The notes under the pieces were generated by a model. It was not told the DNA's origin. It saw only the letters and a list, made by a program, of their open reading frames with translations, and ran no database searches. Shown piece after piece: positions 46,640 to 56,339 of a stretch of 64,000 nucleotides of DNA. The number at the start of each line of letters is the position of its first letter. Positions within the stretch are counted from its first letter, which is position 1. The position numbers were made by a program, and so were the translations under genes. Origin of the DNA: Paragonimus skrjabini miyazakii (lineage: Eukaryota > Platyhelminthes > Trematoda > Plagiorchiida > Troglotrematidae); NCBI GenBank assembly GCA_014338405.1, contig JTDE01000149.1, positions 70,551 through 134,550 on the forward strand, given 5' to 3'.

Positions 46640-49600
46640 CGCTTTTATAACAAAGTTTCCCTGTGCGTATCGACTGTCATCCAAAGAACCATCGTGTTAC
46701 TACATGTATAGTGAACCAAATTTTTATACTAACTAATCTAGTAAAGTCTTGTTTATACCAGTGCAGTGCCTAGCTACTCAAGAAAAGAAACGGAGAACTC
46801 TATTGTGATAACTAACCATTGGACTGCTTCTTCCAAAAATATTGGCACACGCATTTTTTCAACCAGAATATGTATACCTGTTTGTAAAGTTGAGCGGAGT
46901 AACAAACTCACGTCAAACTGAATTGAATGAATTTTTCTTCAATTGGAGGCTTGGAATGGTGGGATGGTTTTACCATGTTTATGGTCGGACTAAGTATGAC
47001 AGCAATAACAACTGTGATTATGTTTTATACGAATTGACAGATACAAGGACAATCGAGCTTGAAGATACTATAAAACTCAAATAGATAACCTAATATAAAA
47101 CTGCGTTCCACGGAGAGAATTGTTAGAGCGGTTCGTTTTATATCTTTCTGGTGAGAACTTCGGTAGTAATAACGTTTGCTGTGGTTTAATTTTAGGCGGG
47201 ATGGACAAACAATTGACAATTTTGACAATGTAATTCAAGCCTGTTCTTTTTGGTCAAAATTAATTTTTGCATACTTCATCCCTCAATAAATAAACATGAC
47301 TTATCCGTTGTTTCGAGCTTTACTGTCAATTATTGACAGTGCATTAACAGACAACTTTCGGTCGCACCCAAAACATAGTAACGCACGTCACAATTTGCCA
47401 GAGCACCACAGACTTAGTAGCACGTACAAGGCTTACAAATATATACGTATAGTCTTTGCAGAACGATGGATATAAAATTGGTCGTGTTTTTTTCTATTTC
47501 TAATGTTATTGAGTTAATCAAATGTTTTTCTTCACATTTTTATAAATTACTTCATGGTTCTTAACATAGCAGATGATCGCAAAATGTCTACGTGATTCGA
47601 GGTATAGTTGTTTGCAACACAGTTTTCACACAATGTTAGAAACATATTTCGGGTTAATTTTAAATAGAACATATGATTTTCGGTGACTGTTTAAGTAACT
47701 TGTTTGAAAATATTTAGGGTGGTAATGTGCATTCGCTGTACGTTATTGTTGCTGCGTTCTTTTTTATTGAGGTGTGTTTTCATCCTCTCCTATGACGTTT
47801 TAGGGAAAATGATTTACAACACGTTGTTAATGCTTCATCTTCATCATCCCCAGAGAATACTTACAGGCCTGTTAGCATAGTTTGGAAATATTGCTGTTTT
47901 GCTGATCTGCTTACAGGCTTATCTGTGGTTCATCTCGTGAGTTGACAAGATGTGTGGCAACCGCGAACGTACAAGATGTACGCAGCAAAATTGTGAAAAG
48001 AAAACATTTCGTTCGCTTTGGAAAAGACCAGATAATGGTTAAACGCAGTGAAATCATTTAGAACAGTGTCACCTAATACGTTTCGGTTGCTATCCGTTAG
48101 AAGTATTTACACAGATATCCCAAAATTCCTGAACTGAACATCGCTCATGTCGGATATAGTGGCTGCTTCAATATAAAGAACTGTATAACCAGCCCATCTG
48201 AAACAGAATAGACGGGCTCTCCTCAGTAGTGTACATACTAGCCACAGCCACAGGTTTGAGTACTTCGGCTCGGTTCTTATGTAGGTGACGACTTTATTTG
48301 CTGTACAGGGACATAAAAATACAACTGACCATCCCAGAAGCTGCACTGTAACCGTTCTGTTGATTCAATTTGATAGCCACAACATTGAGAATTATCACTC
48401 AAGTGTAAAATACAAGAATCTTTAACGTTGCCGGTCAGTGTATCCGTTATAGGTAAACAACCTGGGAGTTTTCATCTCACGGCGTTTTGGGATCCGTTTT
48501 ACTGTTAGGAGGGTTTCAATACTCTCATGAAAGGATATGCACCAGTATTCGTAGTTAACGAGAGCGAAACTCTTCTCCAGTTATTCATTTTTGAATATGT
48601 GGGTTAGAAAGTCCACCTGAATAAAACATGTGGTCATTTATAAGCGTAATACAAATCACAAAAACGACAGACTTCCTTGTGTTACAAGATTAAGTTTTAG
48701 TGTTCCCTGTCGAAAGAAATGCCAATCTTGTTTAATATGAGCCATCTCTATGACGAAATATTTTACTGCATAAAGTAATGGGTATTATTTTGTTGGAAAT
48801 TATTGGTAAGAGAAAGGGAATTAGAAACCCAATATTTTCCTATTCTGCACTTGAGTTCTGGATACGTTTTCAGATTGTGTTCGAGAGCAATCTACCTTCA
48901 GGTAACGGTCAAGTGCTTCTTCCCAGTGTCAATAGTGATTTAATCAGAAGTCATATATATTTGATTCATTTTCCTGAATTTCTCCAGCGCAAGTTGATCA
49001 CTTCGAGAATAAGATCACTGACCGCTCCAGAAGCTTACTAAAGTTGAAATAATTGGACAGTTTTGTTTTATTTATTGTAATTGATTTACGGTCAGACATT
49101 GTAAGGCTCATGAACAAATTTTTGTAAACTTAATCGTAGGGGTCAAAATTTGCAAAGGCATCTGCATTTTCTGCTGCATTTACGACGTAACAGGTTTCGT
49201 TCCATTTCTAGCCGTGAGATAACGTCAGTGGGAGTGAGTTTAGGAGAGAGAAAAAGCGTAACTCTTGAACACATGATCACTGGTATATTTTGTAAAAGAA
49301 AAGTTCCGATCACTCGTACAATTGCCCCAGTATTTGCGAAATGGATATATGGAATACATATCAAAGGCTGCAAACCGCCAAGTCAAACGGGGGTTTATTG
49401 CACATGACAGGTGACTGTTCAACTGTAAAATTCACGAATGAACTGAAGAGATACGTATTACAACAAAAGCAAAATTAAGTTTTCCTAGAAGAAGCTCGGA
49501 AGAGAGACGATTTTCAGCCGCGTTGTCGACAGGTGTCCATTTTCTTTATTCAATTTTTATTGATCCCTAACAGAGTAGAACTAAGAAGCAGTAACTTACG

Positions 49601-51857
49601 TCCACGCCTGAAATTAGAATAACTGGTCGCCATTTATTACCATATTGCGCGGTTTATTTTTACTAGACTGAAAGCTGAGCACAGTTATCCCTGATGAAGG
49701 CTTGAGAGTGATGTTTTCAGATCAGTCCGGTTTGCGCCCTTACTATACCTTTGAGGTCTATATGGGTAATTCGGTTTTTGTGGAAACCTCAAAAGAGTTC
49801 TACGGTTAGAGGGAGAGAAATTCTTCCGCTGAGAATCCTCTAACCAAAACCTACCATAACAAAAGATGACTGGTACATCTTACTAGTTCCTGTTATAATA
49901 AGGCTTTTGCATTACGATCGCCACCAAACGAGTTTACCTGTCGACAGTTTTCTTAAATTCTTCACAAAAAATTGATAGTGAAACTTATTACGGAAGCGAA
50001 CTGATTTATTTTCTTTGGTACAACTTTCTTGGTCATATACTTTGTCGTCTAGAATGTCTGTAACTATGTCATTTTAGATCTTTATTATGGATATTACGTA
50101 GGGAACGGATGGGGCCAATGTATCCTCGTTAGTGAAACTTATTTTAAAATATAGCATACTATTTTATATCTATATAATAAGAATGCTAACCTGCCCGCCT
50201 GATCTCCTGAAGTCAATGATCATTCAAATGAACATGGTTTTGATGTGCCTTCAGCTTATGTGTTCGGAAAAGCGGTAACTGCATGATGATGGCTCTGATA
50301 AAGGGTTATAGTGTTGAGAATCCTGTATCTCTTTTGGTCATTGTGACTTGAACAAAAATGATGAATGGTAACCGTGAGTACAAGGCTCAATATATCATTC
50401 CGCATAGTGTTACTACTGTTGGCAACATTGCGCAGCGGAATGACAGTCACTATAGTGATTGTGAGATTTATGGAAAATGTAATCCTTTACTGGGACGTCT
50501 GTATGTTTACAGAGTTGATACAGTTTGGCGTCATATTGTAGAGCGGAGTATATGCATATCAAGTGTCAAAAAAAAACAGTCCACTTTCAAGTATGAACTG
50601 GCCGAATATGAATTTTCTGTAGGGAGTTCAAAAGTTACGTGCTAGATGAGTCTAAATAATATGTGAATGCGAGCATTTGAAACAGTTAACAGTTGATTTG
50701 AGCATCTTTTTTTACACTCAGTATACTTCTGTAAATTGAAACCACGACTCTCGATGTAACTAGCGAAGAAATCAGCTCACAAACTAAATCGCACCCATGG
50801 AACCGATGTGTTATTGTGGAGTCAGCTTATATTTATATGATAGACAGTTTATACTTTTGGGAGACTTCGGATGGACTGTGCCTAAGCTACGTAATAACAT
50901 CGTAGTCTACCTCACATGCTCCCAAAAAGTGAAGAGGGTAACGATCATATTATGAACATCTTAGATTGTATTCAGTACTTTAGTACTCGGCAGTGAACTG
51001 TTTCGCACTACTATCTCAAACCTCTAATTGATAACGCTATGCGCATCTACCTGAAAAGAACACCTTATTCATTCACATGGAAACTGAATCTTTGCTCTGC
51101 TGGCTGTACTATTCAAATTGGCAGAACACAGTTTTAAACACCAGCTACAAAGTCTTCTTGGGTTATTTACAAATTATCGGATTAATTTTTAATAAAAATT
51201 GAATCGCGCTTCTTATGGCATAGACCGTCCTGTGTGTATAGACAAAGCCTATTTAACCAACACACTCAATTCGGACGAGACTACTACTTGTGTTCACTAT
51301 TAATGTTATTCCATGTGATGCTTTCTGTTTACCCTGCCTACTGGTTTAGTTCTGGCATAACGTCAACTTTACAGACGTTGAATAGCTTAGCATGTGACTG
51401 TTAGGATGTGTCGTTTGATCACCCGAAAACTGCATTGAAATTTTTTCGTTGAAAAATGTTTATCTCAAGCGTCCAGCAGTTGACAGCAATCAATATTTTA
51501 TCAAAAAGGTCAACAATTCACTTCAGCTTATATGTCCCAAGTTATGTAAACATTGTAAGATTGGAACAATTTTAAAATCAAACCAACTGAATTTCCAGAG
51601 GTTGTAGGGAAGTGAATGGGTCAGCCATAAGAGCTCATGGCGAAGAGGAAATATTTCTTTACATACCAGCGAAAAAATGAGTAAGCTTCACTTATCTAAT
51701 GTACCATCGGTACGGAGGAAAGGTCGGAAATGAAAAAGGAGCAGGTTCAAAATACAGAATTAACGTTTCAGCTGAACCATGGAGCTTTTTGTGAACCACA
51801 TTTAATGGACTAAGTAACTATGTTCCTTCAGCTGCTCAGATTGTGTATTACTGTGGA
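46640..51857. other. Stretch without a recognisable gene, downstream of the receptor gene
   Basis: Frames reach at most 95 codons (50358-50645, plus) and no domain or repeat family was recognised. A longer 3' untranslated region of the receptor gene may occupy its start. Confidence 0.45.
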
Positions 51858-51983
51858 NNNNNNNNNNNNNNNNNNNNNNNNNNNNNNNNNNNNNNNNNNN
51901 NNNNNNNNNNNNNNNNNNNNNNNNNNNNNNNNNNNNNNNNNNNNNNNNNNNNNNNNNNNNNNNNNNNNNNNNNNNNNNNNNNN
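51858..51983. other. Assembly gap (126 N)
   Basis: A run of N of fixed extent. Open frames that span it are artificial. Confidence 0.99.
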
Positions 51984-52364
51984 TGATACAATAATGTGTA
52001 ACCGATATTAGTGTAAAATGTGAACAACTCGTAATAACAACTTGTCGAGGAGAATTTCGACACGGATTGAGAATTACGCTTCTTTCTCACATACATATTG
52101 AAATTATTCAATTTTTTAAGATTGCCTGTAACCTTCTACTAATCAACGCTAGGCGGACCATCGGAAAACAACGTTTTGATTATATTTAGATTTTTGACAT
52201 CGTTTTCTTCATGGTAGTCGATTGTACTGAGTTTCACATTCGGTTGTGGTTCACAATAAATTACTGTTGGCCAATTCAACGAGATGAAGCTACTCAATAA
52301 AACTATCGATTAGAACGAGATTCTACAAATTAAACCAACTGTTTAATTTGGCGGAAGTCTCACA

Positions 52365-52535
52365 ATGGATGATCACGGTGAAAGCGTTTTCCTGCACTCA
52401 TTAGATCACACAGCGACCAAACTTTCATCATCTTTGGAATCAGGAAACAATCCAGATGAAACTGAAGCTGCTTCAGCAATGTCTAGTGTTATCAAAATAA
52501 TACAATCCATTCTCAAAGAGTTTGCCACCTATTAA
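52365..52535 (+). CDS. Unrecognised 56-residue acidic small protein (doubtful)
   Basis: The frame starts in a good context (CACAATGG) and encodes a compact, mostly polar, acidic protein. The first 35 residues are rich in Ser, Asp and Glu, and the end is amphipathic (SSVIKIIQSILKEFATY). Composition and ordered hydrophobic spacing look more protein-like than other short frames here, and a CCAAT motif lies about 95 bp upstream. However, no family was recognised, no polyadenylation signal follows closely, and a frame of this size is expected by chance. It could also be one exon of a larger gene. Confidence 0.25.
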   Translation: MDDHGESVFLHSLDHTATKLSSSLESGNNPDETEAASAMSSVIKIIQSILKEFATY

Positions 52536-53417
52536 GAAATAACTTGCAAACATTGGAAATTTCTTCAGAAAACTATACTGTTTTATTTGAGTGAATTTTT
52601 AAACCTTCGCTTTCCAAGTTTCCCTTCTCATGGATTACCTATTCTGTTAGCATTTTCAAGTCCAATGTTGCAATCATACTCTTCTGTACCAACGCCCACC
52701 ACCGGAAACCTCATACTGTTGAGCACTACGAAGATTAATTGATGAAAGGATAATGGTTTGTCTTTGCAAAAATTGATTACGTTTTACAGCTGAAATCAAC
52801 TTGTAGATGGCCTTCACATTCGGTTGTAAGCTCCCTCAAGGTCAATTCAGTGGTTTATCTCTTATTATGTTTGACATGTATTGACATCCTGTATAATTAT
52901 TTCTCAACGGAGTGGGGCGTTTATATTAGGCTTAAAAACGCCCAATTTCTTCGGTTATTTATATAAACGCATTTACATATCGACAAAGTTTCTAATCCAA
53001 AAGTCCGCTCACTTGTTTTCCAAACAACGTATGTTTCTATGCTTGCGATTGTGTCGTGATGTTCAGATTGCTAACATCCCTGTTTAACGTAGGCATGATT
53101 AAGGAATATTCGTTTTAATTTTCCAACACACCGTGTCGCAAAATTCTAGTGAATGAATGAAAACTAGTGCCTTACAAAATCACAGAAAATATAACCCCTT
53201 CAGATCATACTGGCAACTAATTGGATAGACTTAAGAGGTTCCGTGAGGGTATATGACTCAGTGAAAGATCTAGGGTGCCTGAAAGTTAAATTTATTTTGT
53301 TTTTACTGGTTGACGAACCAGTTAATTTCCACGTTGTAAATAACAACGAAATGTTGCTCAGTATTCCTTAAGGCGATCGGCTAAAAGTAATGGAACACAG
53401 ACTTTAGGTGGATAGTC

Positions 53418-54060
53418 GAAAATGTTAATGGGCATAATCTACGGTCTGGCAACTTTCTCTGCATGTTATCAAGTTTGTACTGCACAACAGGAGATTATAA
53501 AGTAGGAACCAGGGTCAGCTGTGGAACTAAACATATATGGAAAACATACGGCGGACCTATACGCTAATCAGTCAACTGCATCATTACCACGGAAGTGCTA
53601 AACTGACAAGATAATTTTCCTCCATATACACATAGAGGTGAACGCTAGCGTCCCCGAACAAGTGTCTCAGCTTATCGTAATAATCGAGGCATATCAGTTG
53701 CACAAACAACTGTGAAGGCCTCCGTGGTATCCACCTGGTTATGGTTCACCAGGAGGTGACGAGCGATCGCTGATGCCGGTGGTGTGTATGGTGATGGCTG
53801 GGTGCACACATAGGAACTCCTTTGCATCTGCGCCACATGTTTCGTTGCCTGAGATCCGAAACTTCAGCTGCCATTCCGTCACGCCAATCTAGTTGACCTG
53901 GCAACTACGTGAAACTCGACAAATGATATCAGATCTGGTGAACGGAGGCATCTGAGGTTCTAGAGATGGAACTGGCACTCGTTTTGTGGTGTTAGTAAAA
54001 AGACCTCTACGGCATTATACGCTCGTAATACAGCGGCTTTCAGTCGGTATCGTAACGACG
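53418..54060 (+). repeat. Left arm of a large imperfect inverted repeat
   Basis: The sequence from AATGTTAATGGGCATAATCT to CGGTATCGTAACGAC matches, in reverse complement, the right arm at 54242-55020. Shared landmarks include CTGCACAACAGGAGATTATA, GGTCAGCTGTGGAACTAAAC, GTCAACTGCATCATTACCAC and GAGGTGACGAGCGATCGCTG. Compared with the right arm it has an 11-bp insertion near 53535 and about 200 extra bases at roughly 53814-54010. Several frames across the match are protein-like (for example LIVIIEAYQLHKQL) but are broken by stops. Confidence 0.75.
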
Positions 54061-54260
54061 TACTGACACTATTCTCGCGATTTGCACTCAGGACACAATC
54101 CAGAATGAACTTCTAATAATCAATGAGGCCCGCCTGGATAGCAGGTACATGCAATCACTGACCTTCAAGTCTTCTAAAGAAAAAACTGCGCGAGCAAACG
54201 GTGATGGTGGTGCCAGCTATAAAGGCCTATTTACAACTGTCGTTCAAAGGGACCTTAATG
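54061..54260 (+). pseudogene. Short Penelope-like linker remnant between the inverted-repeat arms
   Basis: Near 54225-54250 the plus strand reads AYLQLSFKGT. At the DNA level TACAACTGTCGTTCAA is identical to the linker of the Penelope-like copy at about 25695, where the same LQLSFKGD is encoded between the reverse transcriptase and the endonuclease. This ties the inverted repeat's inner end to a Penelope-like element. Only this short motif is secure. Confidence 0.45.
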
Positions 54261-54503
54261 CCGATATAAGGCCGCTGTATTACAGACGTGTAACGCTGCA
54301 GATACCCATGTGTGTACCCAGCAAACACCATACACACCACCGGCATCAGCGATCGCTCGTCACCTCCTGGTGGACCATCACCAGGTGGATACCACACAGG
54401 CCTTGAAAGTAGTTTGTGCAACTGATAAGCCTCGATTATTACGATGGGCTGAGGCACTTGTTTGGAGACGTTAGTGTACAACTCTATGTGTATGTGGAGG
54501 AAA

Positions 54504-54511
54504 ACTATTTT
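54504..54511. repeat. Target-site duplication, left, SINE copy C
   Basis: ACTATTTT, repeated at 54831-54838. The empty site is represented by the matching place in the left arm. Confidence 0.65.
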
Positions 54512-54830
54512 AATTTGAACATCACCCACAATTGATCGCAGCTGTCGCATTCCCATAGACTATCCAGTCGGCCCCTTTTCGAAAAGAAGCAGTAGACTCG
54601 AGTTTCGCTCTTATTAGAGCTCGTCAGTAGTGTATATCCTCGCCACTGCCGAGACATGAACCACAGACACGCTGTTCATGAGGCAACCGTCTTTACCACT
54701 GCGCCATTGATCTCATGTTAGGCACGACCGAATTATCATACGTGAACGCTCAATCACTTTTGCTTGTGAGTAATGATCAGGTTGCCCGATCGTCTCGAGA
54801 TGGAGACATAGTAGCTGTCTCGGTTAGGAG
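54512..54830 (-). mobile_element. tRNA-derived SINE, family 1, copy C, without the 5' inverted segment
   Basis: The 319-bp minus-strand copy has a box A-like stretch (complement of about 54686-54709) and a degenerate B box (GGTTCATGTCTC, complement of 54651-54662). The 3' tail ends GTGGGTGATGTTCAAATT. The 5' end reads CTCCTAACCGAGACAGCTAC and then joins the shared body at GATCGGGCAACCTGA. It therefore lacks the inverted copy of the tail found in copies A and B. An 8-bp duplication (ACTATTTT) flanks it, and it sits inside the right arm of the large inverted repeat. Confidence 0.8.
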
Positions 54831-54838
54831 ACTATTTT
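54831..54838. repeat. Target-site duplication, right, SINE copy C
   Basis: Exact copy of the octamer at 54504-54511. Confidence 0.65.
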
Positions 54839-55020
54839 GTCAGTTTAGCACTTCCGTGGTAATGATGCAGTTGACTGATTAGCGTATAGGTCCGCCGTAT
54901 ATGTTTAGTTCCACAGCTGACCCTGGTTCCTGCTTTATAATCTCCTGTTGTGCAGTACGAACTGGATAACATGCAAAGCAAGTTTCCAGACCGTAAATTG
55001 TGTCCATTAACGTTTTTGAC

Positions 55021-55170
55021 TGTTCTACTGACATTTGTTTCGGGAAAATGCTGCTTTTCATTTCTTGAACTTTGGACTGCCAAAACACATCGTTCAAACG
55101 TTCAAATTCCTCAATCAATGAACACAATGCATGACAGACAATGGTTCTCAGTCCCTTTTCATTTGGCTTC
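55021..55170 (-). pseudogene. Unidentified coding-like stretch adjoining the inverted repeat
   Basis: Minus-strand frame reading RTIVCHALCSLIEEFER, then LNDVFWQSKVQEMKSSIFPK and on into the arm as TLMDTIYGLETCFACYPV. It has a regular mixture of charged and hydrophobic residues like a helical protein domain. The same frame in the left arm has amino-acid changes and a stop (TAG in place of the Gln codon in IIKQEPG). No protein family was recognised; it may be a fragment of a repeat-encoded protein or a copied host exon. Confidence 0.3.
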
Positions 55171-55889
55171 TAGAGTTACTAAGTTTATAAGAACCGTTCG
55201 TATCAAGGATAAAATCAACTCAGTTAATAGTACTTCAAAAACAAAGGCATTTGCTCATTGATGGTCGATTCAGTGCGCCGTGTTTGTGTTTTCCGCACAT
55301 GCTGTATAATCCAACTGGGTTAAGTGGCGTGATTTGGTGTGACACAGCCAGCGTGTGATCGAAAGTACACTGTTAATCAATAATCGTGGTTGAGCCACTT
55401 GAATAGAATAGCCAGAAGACGTACCTTACAATGAGTAGATTCTGCATATTCGTTAATCGTAAATGTTTGACTAGTATGAAGCTAAAACAATGAGGCTTAA
55501 GTGACACGGTCAAAAGAACAAATCTTGCTAGATCCTAAGTGGTAAAGGCGGATAAACCTACTCTAGCAGAGAATAAAACCCTGGAAGTGCCGGAAAAAGC
55601 TATTTACATCAAACGCAAGGAGCGGGACATACCGCCTCATCCATTGCAAGATATTTATTGATCACAAGTCACAGTGCCAATATCGCATCTTTGTTTAAGG
55701 TCACGGATTTTTAATTGCCGTGAGTTTAGCTGTCAATATCACTCAAGATCTGGCCCAATTTGTAATTATACGTATTTTATTTATCCTGATTTGTTTTCAT
55801 GCTAATCGAAATTCTACGCCAAACCAGAGTGTGCGGGGTGAATTCATTGTAGTTAGTGTCTTCTGACTATTCTATTTATGTCTTCTCAA

Positions 55890-56240
55890 AATAATTTTTT
55901 GCGGAACTAGCTACGTAGGCCGCACAGCACGAGTATTATCCGAACGTATTCGCTAGCATCATCCGTTGTGGCTAACTTGGGACTTGATAAAATCCTGCTC
56001 GTATTCTATCGCTACGCACTCAATGGAGTCCAACCACTCACTCGATCTCAATGACTCATTCCATCCTATCAATCGCGCTGCTGGTATACATTCAAAACAG
56101 GTCAAAGGACGCCTTTCGATAATCGCAGAAGCCAATGTCATCCGCTTACCCTTCCCTTCAACATGTAGTCAAAAAGGTTTCGTCAGGACACTGAATCTTC
56201 CATGTCCACGTCCGAACCAAACAGATCGCGGAATCATGAC
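55890..56240 (+). pseudogene. Penelope-like element GIY-YIG-type endonuclease fragment
   Basis: One plus-strand frame, with a single in-frame TAG near 55955, reads CGTSYVGRTARVLSERIR, HHPLWLTWDLIK, SIATHSMESNHSLD and then IIAEANVIRLPFPSTCSQKG with FVRTLNLPCP. This is the order of the C-terminal endonuclease of Penelope-like elements: C-G-x-SYVGRT, then L..RI..H.P.WL, I..H....H..D and AEA..I. It corresponds to the domain at about 25870-26200. No reverse transcriptase is readable directly upstream. Except for the one stop, the frame is well preserved, so it is younger or better kept than the copy near 25 kb. Confidence 0.75.
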
Positions 56241-56339
56241 CACTATCTTAGCAACCATCAATAATTTGCACAATCGACCAGATCTTTCTGAAAATGGCAA
56301 CACTCCATTCGATTCATTACGGCACATTTTCTAACATGA

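Larger units (their letters stand above)
54242..55020 (-). repeat. Right arm of the large inverted repeat, interrupted by a SINE
   Basis: Reverse-complement match of 53418-54060. It is split by the family 1 SINE at 54512-54830; with the SINE and one copy of its 8-bp duplication set aside, the arm runs on without loss (GGAGGAAA, ACTATTTT, GTCAGTTTAGCACTTCCG, against GGAGGAAAATTATCTTGTCAG in the left arm's complement). On the minus strand, frames in and just outside the arm give a protein-like stretch, including CSLIEEFERLNDVFWQSKV near 55070-55127, of unknown identity. Confidence 0.75.

Noticed and set aside
46842..47084. 80-codon frame downstream of the receptor gene as a gene
   Set aside because: Chance length, no domain, and it begins only 276 bp after the receptor stop codon.
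51820..52111. Open frames of 63 and 87 codons around 51.9 kb
   Set aside because: They exist only because they span the 126-base run of N.
54227..54556. 109-codon minus-strand frame as a gene
   Set aside because: It runs from SINE copy C into the inverted-repeat arm and so is a chimera of two repeats.
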